In this document: in pieces, positions 22,330 through 34,915 of the stretch
Numbering within the stretch: position 1 is the first letter of the stretch
Layout of the letters: the number at the start of each line of letters is the position of its first letter
Origin: Apoderus coryli
Lineage: Eukaryota; Arthropoda; Insecta; Coleoptera; Attelabidae
Direction: 5' to 3'
DNA length: 64,000 nucleotides
NCBI GenBank assembly: GCA_911728435.2
Contig: OU452200.1
Span: 27,419,715 to 27,483,714 of the forward strand
Made by a program: the position numbers and the translations under genes
Notes under the pieces: generated by a model
Seen by the model: only the letters and a program-made list of their open reading frames with translations
What the model was told of the DNA's origin: nothing
Database searches by the model: none

Positions 22330-25300
22330 TTTTTTATAATACTTAATGCTATATAGGTACATACCGGGTGCCTCACGTAGGCTATCAAACCGCTGTATCT
22401 CCGAAAAAATATTAGCAAATGCGGCCACGAAGGATTGACCAAAATAATTTTTAACTTTTTATATCTACCTCTAGAGGGCGCATTTAAAACGAACTCGAAA
22501 ACTGCAATATTGAAAACAACTGAAATAGGAGGGTTAGCTTCCATTTTCGAATCTTACCCTTAATAGTCTACAAATTCATTCCTTAACATATTAATCTCAT
22601 AAACTATATGGTGTTATAGAAAATATGCGAAATCTCTGCATATATTTATTTGACTTAAGTCTACTCAAGACTAATTCTTATTTACTTATACTACTACTTA
22701 TGATGTTAAAAACTGACCGCTAGGTGGCGTTTAATGTCGAAGTAATTGATTGAGCCATTAGTTTTAAAAAATAAATTGATGATGATACAATAATTGAGCT
22801 TTTCTAAAAATTCGTTTTTCTCGGGACGCTAGAGACCATCAAAGTCAAAGTGTTAATTCTCAAGCAACACTGTTATAAGATATCATAACAAACGTTAAAT
22901 GCTGTTTGAACCTAGATACAATTAATCTTTTGGAACTAGTCTACTATTAGTCCATTTCAAAGAAGGATTCAATTCTAATTTAAGAAGGAACACAGATATT
23001 GAAAAACCATCACTCTTATTCATATTCATCGGCATAACCTCAGAAAAATGGCATAACCAACTATACTATAGGAAAACAACTCCTTAAGTATTGTTATATT
23101 ATTGTGTTTTGGAATTGTTCATCAAAGATAAGGTGGTGTTTTAAGTTTTGAAATCTTATAAAATAAATAAGCAGAATCCTATACGCGTTCTTGATGTATA
23201 TATTGATTATTCAAATAACTTATTTACTTTAACTTGATATATTACTTTTGTTTCGCCGTATTATACTAAAAGTAAAATACCTAAAGGCAGCAATTCTGAA
23301 GTTTTTGTACTGTTCTATTATCAATTCATGTCATGGACTATAAACCTTGTCACAGTAGTCTTATTGTGCTAAAACTAAAGTTTCACAAAAATCAATCAAG
23401 GGAATAATCCTAGTTCATTTCTCCTACGGATATTTAATGAGAATCTGCATGCTATGCCACGTTATATTTTATGCTCGGTTAATTAGACATTATGCTATTG
23501 ATTTTGTAGTTTGATTATTAACTTTCCTACGGCCCTTGAAGCAAGGGAGAATTTATGAATATGAAGCATTAAAAATATGCCACTCGATGGCGAAAAACCA
23601 AAATATAAATTGACTTTTTGTTACAAATAATAAACTCAAAGTATTTCTGTAAATTGGCACAAACCCATATGATTATTTGTAGCTGATAAAATACACTTTG
23701 GAGACTATATAAGAAAACGAATGCCGTAAATTTCGTTGTCTCTTGTGACTTACACGGTTGCTACTTTTGTGTTTGGGTTTTGTAAATAAATGGTGTGGAG
23801 ATAATATTGTGAAATTGCGTTCTTTTCAAACTTCTTCACATCTTTATAACAGTGTATTTGTGCTGAACTTCATTTAAAATATGCCGTAACATCTAAATTT
23901 AAAATCTAATCCTGAAACTACACAATCTACGAAGAGAGAGATGTTTATTTTTTATTTTTGTTAATAATGGCCAGGGGTCTTGTATCCAAGAGAAGAACTG
24001 CTTTCCTTAAATAGTATCACAAACTATTGTAAATATTTCAATATTCTTTATTAGGGTTGTGTTGTATAATACTAATTGAAATTAAGTAAAAATAAGCTCA
24101 ACTTGAAAAACTTAATTGTTATTAAAATTTACTTTACTTTACTACATTTCAATGCCGGTAAAACTTTATTTCCATATTTCTTTGAGCTTAATGTCTGATA
24201 AGTTTTATTTATTAATTGGGTTAAATTATTTATATTGGTAAAAATTGTATCCATAATCTCACCGCACGCCAGATATAATGACCCGCAGTTTTAAAAAACC
24301 AAGAAAGACCTATTTGGCAGTTATTTTAGGTCCAACTTCAAATATCAAATTTAGTATTAGAGTAATTCGATTTTAACACATTTTTTATATTTTAGGTCCC
24401 ATTTCGAAACCTTCGTGTTCGTGGACACTGTTTTTTTTGGGTGCGAACAAGTTAGATAAAACTAATATTTCAATATTTAATAGTGTGTTATTATTCACAC
24501 ATATTATATGTTGACCCTTTTTAACCCCTTTATGGACAGTCTATGGTTATCAGTGCTTTATCGGAGAACGTTATCATTCTCTAAATTAATGTCACATTTT
24601 TTGAGGGTGATTTAATTCTGTCCATTTTCAAATTAATTACGAGCACCCTGTATACACTAATTGTACATCTTCATCTCTTTTAGGCCACGGTCTGTTGGAA
24701 CAAAGAAATTTACGTATTTTTTCGGTAAGATTAACAAATACGTTTTCACATTTTTTTATCCTCTTTACTACTCTAAATCAAAACACGTATTTCCTGTGAA
24801 AAACAAAAAAAATTAAACCAATAACTTATCGAAGCAATATGTGTATCGCATAATAAGGTATGGATAGCTAAAAACGAAATATCTGGACCAAAATGATAGA
24901 ATAGTAAGAGATTGAACTGTACTAAAATTATTATAGCGCACATACCTTGCTATTAATTATTATGGGTTTTTAGGGTCCCTTCTTCAATACAATTTTTTCA
25001 GTCTCCAGTTGTTCATTGCTGCTTTTCTGCATGTTCTGGCAAAAAATTGACCAAATTGTCCGTGTAAAATAAACATTTTTACAAGAACTTCATTTGAATA
25101 ATTATTTGCATTGATTTTAAATTATTTTGAGCCAGCGTGAATATTTAATTGTTTCTAATTTACGTAGGTATAAAAGTTATTGAAATGTCATTAATTTTAT
25201 ATTTCCATGGTTACATAAAAAATATGCTACATACATTTCCACCAAAAAGCGGCTTTGATCAGTAAACTTGATGATTTAGTTATAAGGATATGTCATCTTA

Positions 25301-27080
25301 AAGAATTTTTTTGTCGTCTTTCATAGAGTAATATACAGGGTGTATACATTTGACAACAATGACTTATGCCTATGTTTACTAGATTCGATGCTAGTATAAT
25401 TTGTGACCACCCTGTAACTGGTAACAAACTGGTTGATGCAACGAAATTCCAATATTCTTCAGTCAGGAAACATTCATCAATAATGTGCGCTCTATTTTTT
25501 GTTGTTTTCTTTTTATTATTTACTTTATTCTTTCTTCTTTAATTTAAATCACAGTACAGCAAGTATCACAGTACAGTAAGTTGGGTAATTAGTCACGTTG
25601 GGCTAGGTTAGACTGGGTTTTATTTTAACATTAAACTTAATAATCAGGCGCTGGTAGAATTGTTTTCTCTCTCTTTTTGTTAGAGGCATGGAACAATATT
25701 CACGAATTTACCGACAAGGTAAACTGCCTGTTCTGTAGGTGCGAGCTTGTCTGACTGGTACACTTGCCTATCACATCATTTGAGACCTAACTCATCTACT
25801 ATAGTACTGTTGGCGATAAAATATGGAGCTCTCTCGTACCACGAAAGGTATCTTAGAGGCATGTATGGAGGATTAAAATCTGCTCGATTACATTGAAAGT
25901 CACAGAACACTCCTACGACATAAAAATATATCCTACTTTATGGGATGGGGAATAGATTCTATAAAAAGTAAACACCAGTTCGCTTATGGAACGTCAACCA
26001 AACTATTCTGCGATACCAAAGTTGCTATAAGCGCCCTAATGTCATAAAGAACAGTGTGGAAGTCTTAAACATAAGTATAATTATTGCGAAAGACAACAAT
26101 CTGGCGACTCTGCTTTGAAGCACTAGGGATTAAGATGTTATTCACTTAGTGGTTTCTTTAGAAGAAGAAGTAGTAGTAGTCGCAGTAGAGAGAAAAGATT
26201 TTAATAGAGACATTTTTATTGTTATTACAACATTAATCGTACGTGTAACATTTCAACTTTTAAAGTCCAATTCAAATAAGTGTAGTGAAAACCACATGCC
26301 GATTTTTATACCTTACACACCCAATGTACAAGCAAATAAAACTACTTCAAAATTGTACGTCTCTCTCTTACACCCATACTTACTATGAAGTAAAAGTGTA
26401 GAATTTGCTGTATGATGCTATCTTATTTCTATATCATGTTGCATTTATATCGTATCGTTATAACATTGCTGGAGGGCCACTTCAGTATTTCCGGTTGTAG
26501 TATATGAGAAACTTCACAAAAAGTCAAATGAGTTTCTCGCATTAAAGTGAGAATAACAAACTTTATAGGATAGGCATGAGAAAGCGCAAGGGATTATATT
26601 TTAAAAAATTAAAATATAAATTGATCTATTGGTAATTATGTGCAGGAATGAATAGAAAACTATGCGACGTATGTTAATTGGGTATATTGTTACACAATAC
26701 ACATTTGCATGCGTTTGAATTGTTTTCTAAAATTGTTAGCGCTCTCAGCAAGGAATTAAAATTGCGTTTCAATCCTCTCCTGAGCATGCTTACAAGATCC
26801 TGAAAAGTTTATAATTTAAGCCGGAAACACCTTAATAAATGTGTCAAGGCTTATTTCGCTGGTTTTCTGAATCGCTTCTGGCAAGGCAAATTTTGTGAAT
26901 ATGGATAATATATGAGTATGAGTCCAAAGCTAGACAGCAATCGACTGTATTGATCACTCAATACGAAACCAATTAATCCAACAAACGTTGTTCGCACATA
27001 AAGCACTGTGAAGATTTTTGCCTCTTAAATTAGTACACTCTAATCTATTTGTGAGGTTATTTTATTTGAAAATATATATT
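22330..27080. other. 4.7 kb without recognised gene
   Basis: AT-rich DNA with no convincing exon. 23690-23855 has LTR-like features (TATATAAG, AATAAATGG, then TTATAACA) but no partner LTR. Isolated mariner end sequences occur at about 24644 and 25335 in the wrong relative orientation to form an element. A SINE-like GGTACACTTGCCTAT is at about 25759. Confidence 0.45.
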
Positions 27081-27089
27081 CGTTTATTA

Positions 27090-27960
27090 GAAATCGCAAC
27101 TCATCAAGTCAGCATGGTTTTGTCAAGGGAAGATCCACTATAGCGGAGCTTTCAGTTTTATTTATTATTTATTTATTTATTATACCCATTTTACGAAATA
27201 TCATCTACTCGGCTCTGGATATAAATAGTCAAATATGTCTGGAATTGCAGTAGTTCGGTTTTTCTGTTCTTCATATCTTGCTCAAAGGAAGCAATTAGTA
27301 GTTTTCTCTTTTTGTTCTTTCAGGCATCAGACAAGCAATTTAGAGATATTTTTCTTGTATTAATCGTTATAATGATTTGATTTGCTTCAGCAGGATTTGG
27401 GCTCATTGAAGCTATGATGTCAGAGGGATAAGTTTGGCCTTAATGTTGAAAAATGTGTTAGTTCCTGTCATAAAATTATTATTAAATTAATTAAAGTTAG
27501 CGAGATACAATTATGAGCTTGGCTGTAAACCACCTATTCGTTGTAAAACCATGACGGACTTGGGCGTTATATTTGAAGCCAAGTTTAGTTTTTCGGGACC
27601 ACACTGTAAAAAATATAACATCAAGCGCAAACCATACTTATGCTTTTATGGTTTGTTACTTACCGATCTTGTAATAACATCTTAAAGCTCTATATTAGGA
27701 TTATATTAAACCTAAGCTTGAATATTGCTCACTTATAATCTTATAATATCCTCATTACCTATGAAATTTACAGAATATCTTCAGAAACAAGTATAAATAT
27801 TATACAACAAAAGTTCCTTAACTATCTGATGTTTAAGCTACATGGGGAGTATACTAGTGGAGGTTTCATCTAGGAAAGGATATTGAATAATTTTAATGTA
27901 AATTCTTTAGAGACGAGAAGAATTTTAGATCTTTGCGGTACAAAAATTAATCCATAAGGT
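27090..27960 (+). pseudogene. Non-LTR retrotransposon RT relic
   Basis: Scattered frames read SSSQHGFVKGRST (about 27100-27140), TMTDLGVIFEAKFSFSGPH (about 27545-27605), KPKLEYCS (about 27710-27735) and a HGEY/LETRRI-like tail (about 27840-27930). Order and spacing fit the RT and thumb of a LINE related to the 17-kb relic. The catalytic YADD section and most of the palm are deleted and several stops are present. Confidence 0.7.
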
Positions 27961-27999
27961 GCTCTTGTGTATTTTTCCTTTTTTATTATACATCAAATT

Positions 28000-28545
28000 G
28001 GAGTTCGAAAAGAGTGTAAAAAGGGTTAAAAATTAAAAAAAACATATTTGATAGAATATAAGCTATAAAATATATCGTAAAAAAACTTGCTTAGATAGGC
28101 GCTCGTAATAGTGGAAAATAAAAAATATATATTTCCTAATACGTGTAGGTGTATATTTATTCGAAATCTGGAATACTGGTTCAAGTTGTGATAGAACATA
28201 ACCTAAAAAATGTCACATAGAAGAACTGGTTCATACAGGCATTCGCAAATAATGTAAAAAGGGATCAAAGAAAACTTGTTTACATAGGCGTTTATCAATT
28301 GTAGAAAAAGGGTAAAAAAAATGAGACTGTAAAACTTATATATTTAGGCTTTTAAGAAATTGAATTGGTGTTAAAAATACACGACAAAAATTTATGGAGC
28401 ATAGGCGTCCCTGAAAAAAAAAATATTAGGAAATATGACTAGTCACCAAAAGTCTTACGAAGGTAAATAACAAAAAGTTCACAAAAATATTACTTCTACA
28501 ATTAAATATGGAGAGCTCTTCGTGCCTCGAGGGCAACAGTTTATT
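28000..28545. repeat. Degenerate repeat family and dispersed repeat end
   Basis: 28000-28440 resembles, in complement, the 9.75-kb and 10.4-kb repeats (GGCGTTTAT, GTAAAAAGGGT blocks). 28471-28545 (TATTACTT, ATATGGAGAG, CGTGCCTCGAGGGCAACAG) matches 63542-63620 in direct and 6427-6485 in inverted orientation, so this motif marks one end of a dispersed element. Confidence 0.6.
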
Positions 28546-30132
28546 TTTTATTTGTCTTTCATATATTTTTCTATACTGAACAAATAACATTTAGTATAAA
28601 TATAATATGATTAGTTAATTGCTCTATTAATGAGAGACTGTTGGGCAATAAGCATCGTTAGGTATTATAAAGTATGCTGAAGATATGAAATTCGGATTCC
28701 TAAGATCACCCTGTATGTCTCTAAGTCTGGATGATTGTATATAAGAGTTAATATACCTAGTTCCTATTTCTGCTGAACTACATTGTTGAGGATGATATAG
28801 ATACGAAAAAAGAAGCAAGTGGTAAAATGCGTTTCTAAGAAATAAATATTATGAATTTATATTCATGATGGAGTCAAAACTACCATAGGTATGTTATGCT
28901 CCATTGCGGCTATACATTTTAAAGTATGAAGATCAATTGTTATAGCTATATTTTCACATTTCGGTGTGAAAATAATAACATTTTGAGATGATTTAAATGA
29001 TGATGCAATATAAGTTTCACGTTTCCATGTATGTGTATGTGTGAATTTGCTAGTTTTCGCAAAATTTTTGTTAAAGTAGTAAATGTAGTTATCAAGTATG
29101 AGTAACTACATTATCTAAAAACGACAATTTTTCCTGCTAAGCTGATATCTTCTCATCTAAACGAGACTTGTATGTGCATTAGTTAAATAAGATTTCAAAT
29201 TGTGAACCTATATAAAATTTTATTTGCGCTAAATGAGTTCGGTATTCTGTTTGAATTAGGTATTGTACACCTACAGATTTCCATACGTACCCACTTAGGT
29301 GTAGCTATTATTATTAAGAAAATACTTAATGAGGTAATTAGGTAGGTACCTATACGTACCTAACTATTCTCAAAAATCGTTTTATGAAACCCAAAACTAA
29401 ATTAGTTCTAATAGGAACATATACCTACCTACCTATAAATTTTGTTTATCTGCTTTAGTATATTAATGGACCTAGGTATGTGCATTATAATATTTAAGTA
29501 TAAATAAGATTTTAACAACTAAGTAAGTACATAGCTAAAATAGGCACTGATTTAATTAAATCTGTGTAATAGTTATTTTACCTAATACTTCTCATTTACA
29601 AAATTTCTATCCTCCAAAATACCTATCGAATTATTTTATCTGGTAGAGATGGGAACCTATAGTTGTCTACATAAGTCGTCATTCTATTCCAGCCAACGGT
29701 TATTCCCCGTTCTACCTAATGTGTTTGTCCCCGCTGCTAGTCCACGTACCTAAAACCCTTTGTAGAAGCAGGTGCCGACAACATCTTCTATCTGTACCAC
29801 GTTGTACCTAGCGCGTCTCACTTGGTGTAGAGGGAGGAAGTTTCATTTTGGTATTTTTTGATTAGAGTCTTGGCGTCGCTCTAACTAGGATCTAGTTATT
29901 TGGTGTTCTAATCTGAAGATATTTTAATTTAATATATTAAATTTTGATTTATTGATAGTAAGTGTATACCTAGATATTGATATCCGAAATTCTACAAGTG
30001 GTGAGGACGGACTAGGTATACAGACAGTAACAGATATGTATTATACCAATGTGCATCCAACATAATTAAGTGTACTTAGTGATTAGTTTGGTGTGTTGAG
30101 TTTTGTTAAATATTCATATATTATTAATAACA
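28546..30132. other. Intergenic, possible promoter or LTR of the following exon
   Basis: GTAGGTACCTA-type short repeats are dense at 29270-29470. 29640-30130 is relatively GC-rich and precedes a start codon. CTACAAGTGGTGAGGACGGA at 29992 could be an LTR end plus primer-binding site, in which case the following exon would belong to a retroelement; this is not settled. Confidence 0.3.
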
Positions 30133-30196
30133 ATGGAGGAAACAAAAGAAATATTAATTAGCTGGAATCTGGGGGAGCTCGTTGTTACTTTTCTCG
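30133..30196 (+). CDS. Putative first coding exon of a SAM-domain-like protein
   Basis: ATG at 30133 in a good context (ACAATGG) opens a 21-codon frame beginning MEETKEILISWNLGELVV and ending at a strong donor CTCG|GTAAGT (30197). The pattern acidic start, then ISWNL-x-EL-x-x-x-F, resembles the first helix of SAM domains found in many insect proteins, some of them transposon-related. No second exon in matching phase was identified downstream. It could be a genuine gene start, the start of a retroelement frame, or chance. Confidence 0.35.
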
Positions 30197-30884
30197 GTAA
30201 GTAAATTATATTAATTATTATTTAATTATTTATTTTTATAATTTTACGACCAATGCAAACAATCTTATTTCATGGCAATATCAGATATAATCTTTGGCAA
30301 TAGATACCTATCTAGTATTATTTAGTAGGTACTTAATCCTAATTTAAAATACTTTTTCTAATTTAATCAATCTTAATATGGTATTCCTCCATTTACAGCA
30401 CGTAAACAATAGTTTAGATGGGTTCACGATAATATATTTAATTTGCCAGGGACGGATTAATTTTTAGCAAATTAATGCAGTTTTTCAAAAGAAGTTACAT
30501 AAATATTTTAGCTAGGTATGACTTTTTTCTTTCTTTTGTAAAGGTAGGTATGTATTGATTTGTTTACCATTTTACCAATGTCTGTGAATTAGGAGTTGTG
30601 GATTGGAATTGTCTTATCATTCCTCGTACGTACCGGTAGAATCTGTTATTTTACTTAGTTTCCTCATAAGGAATCTAAAGTTTCTTTGATAATTTTTTTT
30701 TTTGTTTCAGCGTCACTGTTTTTCGGAAAAACTCGATTTTTTTTTAAATAGCCAATACTTACATTTTAGGTTTATTTGTCCCCAAATTAGATAACTACCT
30801 AGTACCTAGTTAGTAGATCTTAAAATGTATAATATTTATAGTAGAAAATGAATTAGGTATAAACTATATTTTACAAGGCCGTAT
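30197..30884. other. Possible intron, nothing recognised
   Basis: AT-rich with no exon or repeat structure visible. Confidence 0.35.
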
Positions 30885-31665
30885 TTTTTTAAGAAAATGC
30901 AATTTTTTTGCGATTTTAGTTTTTATTGATTTCTAACATTATTTTTACTGATATAAAAAACTTAAAAGCTCTCATTGTTACTTTTTTATGAAAATAATAT
31001 AGCGTTTACAAATTTTCATTACGACGTTTCGTTTTTGAAAAACCATCAACTTCGATTTTTTAAATACGGCCCTCGATTTTTATTGTTAAATTTAAAGCCA
31101 TTTTCAAAACAAAAATAGATGTAACGGAATGGTTTCAACAAGTTTTCAGTATTTTTAGCTGTTATTTATACTTCAAGAAAAACCGCCATAGTTTGGCACT
31201 TATTTTGCGTAAAAGAAAGAAAGGCGTTTCTTTAATAATTTCAAAAAGCACAAAAATTTTAACTGAATTTAAAAAACTGCGTACAGAATAAAATGTGCTG
31301 ACAGAAGTAAATTGGCAAATAATAATAAATAATTTTGATTAACGTCGAAAGAATTTTATTGCCAAAATTACTAATTAGGTATATACTCTGCATTCAGTCA
31401 GTTAAGTCCCAAACTATGGCGATTTTTCTTGAATAAGTTTAAATAACAACTAAAAATACTGAAAAGTTGTTTAAACCACCTATTTTTGAATTGAAAATGG
31501 CTTTAAATTTAACAATAGTTGATGGTTTTTCGAAAACGAAACGTCGAGTCTCCTCAAAAAGCAACAATGAGAAAGTGCTTTTCATTTTTTTTATATATCT
31601 GTAAAAATAATGTCTGAAATCAATAAAAACTAATATCGCAAAAAATTGATTTTTAAGAAATTCTC
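30885..31665. repeat. Large inverted repeat with a hammerhead-like motif in each arm
   Basis: Left arm 30885-31196 and right arm 31413-31665 are imperfect reverse complements around a ~215-bp spacer (shared blocks: AGTTTTTATTGATTTC, GTTAAATTTAAAGCCATTTTC, AAACTATGGCG). The right arm lacks two pieces present in the left. Each arm contains TTGATGG, a GTTTT/AAAAC stem with a three-base loop, and GAAACGTC: 31519-31545 on plus and 31049-31022 on minus. Relative to the hammerhead core, C3 is T and A9 is G in both. Inverted pairs of this kind occur in Penelope-like terminal repeats. Confidence 0.7.
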
Positions 31666-31984
31666 GAAAACTGCTAAATTTACTTTACTTTTGAAAACAC
31701 AATTTAAAAGGTGTTTAAATTGTACAACTTTTCTCTAAGTTAACCGACATTGTCACTCCGACCGTTTCCAAGATCAACCAACCCTAGTTGTTTATGTGCT
31801 GAGCAATATTCTCAGGAATTCCGGCAAAGGATTCAGCCGCATTATACCTACCCACTTTAACATGTGTAGATTGAAGTTTGACTATATATACCTAGCTTAT
31901 ATTACTTATACCTAATACAAGATTTTCAGTAGGCTTAAGTTTATTTTAAAAAAATAAATAAATAAGAGTCGCACTAAAAACCTG
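31666..31984. other. No recognised gene
   Basis: Nothing supportable was seen in this stretch. Confidence 0.4.
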
Positions 31985-32536
31985 ATGGTGGTTCAGATAA
32001 AAAAACGTAAGCACCACAGGGACCCCCAAATCTTGTCTACCCCTTCTAGAAAAAATTACTAGAAGAGAGACAAACACTATTTGTCATTTAAATAAAAATA
32101 TATTGTATGTTAGCAAAGTTTATTAGTTATTTTAGTAATGTAGAAAAATTTACTGGATAGACATTAAACGAGTATCATCACTAAAATAACTAGTAAACTT
32201 TGCTAGCATACAATATACTTTTATTTAAATGACAAATAGTGTTTGTCTCTCCCAGACAAGGAGCATATGTAAACTATTCAAGAATATTATCTAAATGACA
32301 TAATGTCTATCCAGTAAATTTTTCTACATTACTAATAAACTTTGCTGGTATACAATATATTTTTATTTAAATGACAAAAAGTGTTTGTCTCTTTTAGACA
32401 AGAAGCATATGTAAACTATTCAAGAATATTATCTAAATGACATAATGTCTATCCAGTAAATTTTTCTAGAAGGGGTAGACAATGTTTTGGCTGTCCCTGT
32501 TGTGCTTACGTTTTTTATCTATCTGAACCAAGGTTT
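31985..32536. mobile_element. Fold-back MITE with internal tandem duplication
   Basis: Ends are inverted repeats of about 65 bp: TGGTTCAGATAAAA, CGTAAGCACCACAGGGAC and GTCTACCCCTTCTAGA on the left mirrored at 32464-32534. Inside, ATTTGTCATTTAAATAAAAATATATTG-type sequence occurs forward (32080-32165) and inverted (32180-32245). A block of about 125 bp (AAACTTTGCT to TTTTTCTA) is tandemly repeated near 32205-32470. No coding capacity. Confidence 0.75.
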
Positions 32537-32594
32537 TTTTTTTCTGTGTATGGTATATACCTATATAGTTATATATATATCGGAGCATCAAAAT

Positions 32595-32665
32595 ATTGAC
32601 TATCACATAATGACCACTGATGAGTCGTGGATTGATGAATCGGCCGTCTAGTGAAATTACAGAAT
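32595..32665 (+). ncRNA. Hammerhead-like motif, one core change
   Basis: CTGATGA (32617-32623) is intact. Stem II is GTC/GAT with a G-U pair, followed by GAATC (32637-32641), in which the A that should pair in helix III is T, then a GGCC loop and GTC (32646-32648). The GGCCGTC-TxGTGAAA 3' side matches the 9236 and 11843 motifs, so the three belong to one family. Stem I has one mismatch. Confidence 0.5.
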
Positions 32666-34400
32666 TTGATAAACGAGGTACGATAAAATAAAATTAAACA
32701 TTTAAAAACTGGGGTTTTCATTTATTGTTCGTTTTTAAATGTAGTTTTAATCTTAATTTCAAATTTTGAATGCTCTCTTTTATTCGATTCTAAGCTAAAT
32801 AATTTAGTTATTTCCTTGTGGTATTCATTGCTATTTATTTATTTTTTAGTTGAATCATATCCAGTGGCTCTATTTAAGAAACAGAGAAAATAGTTTTGAA
32901 AATTGGAAAATTCATAAATTATTTGGGACAACTTTTACATTATTTTAGAGTTCTAAGAAATGTTAATAAGTAGTTGATATGAATTGGTCACATCGAAACA
33001 AGTACCACTTCGTCATGGTTGTCGGTACAGTGCCTGCTGAGATATCAAACTGTTGATAAAGATGTCGCACCTGACTACAATAGTGGGTTGCAATGTAGCT
33101 ATAGATCTCGTTTATATAGGGAATAACTAACAAATATTAATAGTTCTTGCTTAAACTTAATTTTTTGCCGCAGTTCAAGTGCAAACAAGGCTGCGTCGAG
33201 ACTGCTGAAGGGGAACAGTGTGAATTCTACCTACTGTGAGTATGTTTTGGTTATCTTTGGGTATCTTCTGAACACGCGATTATATTGTTGACTTGGGGCA
33301 CCAAACCGTGTGTCTCTTGTAGTCAGTCAGTGTCGATCGTCTGATAAAGATGAGAGAAATCAGGGCGTGGAATAAACGTGTGTTCAATGATTGGTTTTTC
33401 ACATAAATTCATACGTGGATTCTAGGCAAAGCGGACATACGTGAACAGTAATATAGTGCTTTTTGTAACATAAAACAACAGGGAAGAGAAAAAAATCTAA
33501 TCTTCATTTTTTTGCGTCGGTTATTTATGCGTATAAACTTTTGAGGAGCCTTTGAATTGGCGTTACGAGACCATGATAAGACAGCGACGGAAAATACAAT
33601 TATTTATATGGCTTAATCAACTTCGCTTCCGTATTGGACGCTGTGCTTTTAACACATATGAGAGTGTTCAAAGTTATCTCAAAAACGAATTGTTAGGTTC
33701 AATGTTGGTAACAAGCAGGAAATATTATAAGAAATTAAATGTGCACATTTTATTGCTTTAGACATGTCTAATCATCAGCAAATGTTTGGTATCATTCGAT
33801 ACGTAGGTATTCATTGGAGACATTTATGAGCGCTTTTAGTCTTTTTTATACCGGGTGAACATATAGGATTAAATTAATTGCAAACTATTCTAAATTCTCC
33901 TTGTACATCTGATAATAATAAAATAAAAAGTTATGACGGGGCTCGGTCGTAAGGTAAATGGTGTCCAAGCTATTATTTCATTCATTGTTACGCGGATCAA
34001 TTTTATATAATTGTTGATCGAGTGGCACAGTGCCATAAAAAACATATTTTTTGTAGTCATTTTCAAACTTTTTTGCCCAGCGCCAAACCCAAAGGCAATT
34101 CTTGATGAAATAGTAGTTTTCCATGAGCTACTCTTACACGCTAGAATAATGATACCTAATATTAATACATTTATTTGCATTCAAAACATAACAACAAACT
34201 TACAGATTGAGTTAGTACACCATACAACATAACATAGCAATCAATTGATTTGCAAAATGGTGCTGAAAAAAATGTTTAATCCCTAAAATTTATATCTTTA
34301 GAACCAAAAACTGCACTCCTTAGCCATGCTATTTAGTACCTGTAATCAATGTAATAAGAGTATACTACTTTCCACAAAAAACCTCAATAGACAAATAAAA
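32666..34400. other. No recognised gene
   Basis: Open frames at 33552-33761 and 33890-34232 do not resemble known families. A splice-flanked 62-bp frame at 33174-33235 was considered and not accepted. Confidence 0.4.
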
Positions 34401-34404
34401 CAAA

Positions 34405-34915
34405 TCTATTTGAAATTCAAAAATGGATTCCTGTATTTAAACTTGAAAGCTGTAACCTTTAACTTTTTGATGTCCTCTAGTATGTTATTGTAGAATATAA
34501 AAATTTGGTAAGTAAATGGTCTCTTGAATAATGAAGTTTTGCGAGGCGGAGGGGAAATAAGTCCGCGAAAACATAAGTTATGAACATCAGTCGTATATTT
34601 AATTTTATGGGAGAGGTATGGAGTGCGATGGTTATTTATTATATTATTAAATAAAACTAGCGACAGTAGCTTACTTCGATCCTGAATGCTCAGCCACATA
34701 GCTTCCCTCAATTTGTGTGAAATAGGTTCAAATTTTCTGATCCCGTACATGAATCTAAGGCACGATCTCTGAACTTTGGAATTCTGTCGATATCAGAACA
34801 ACCTAGGCACGGTCCATACAGAACATCACATAAGTTAAAGTAGCTTGGTACTAAACTATCGGTAAGTTTTTTTTTGTAAGCAGAACAAAGCCGTTATTGA
34901 AAAAGAAGCATGTGA
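34405..34915 (-). pseudogene. C-terminal fragment of a non-LTR retrotransposon ORF2
   Basis: Minus-strand frames read PSYFNLCDVLYGPCLG (about 34850-34800), then after a frameshift KFEPISHKLREAMWLSIQDR, NNHRTPYLSHKI, LISPPPRKTSLFKRPFTY and FYNNILEDI. This is the same domain order as the C terminus of the 21-kb LINE (FNYCDFIYGPCL to RRSFTYNAISLYN), so it belongs to a related family. The RT core is absent. Confidence 0.8.

Noticed and set aside
24640..25390. Pair of mariner-type end sequences
   Set aside because: CACCCTGTATAC at about 24643 and ATACAGGGTGTATAC at about 25333 point away from each other, so they do not bound one element.
25735..25800. SINE-like GGTACACTTGCCTATCACATC
   Set aside because: Only about 15 bases match the SINE head and no B box follows.
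33174..33235. Cys-rich 62-bp frame flanked by CCGCAG and GTGAGT
   Set aside because: Splice-like borders, but out of phase with the exon at 30133-30196 and not recognisable.
33760..33790. Minus-strand CTGATGATTAGACATGTC
   Set aside because: Has CTGATGA but no stem II or GAAA before the GTC.
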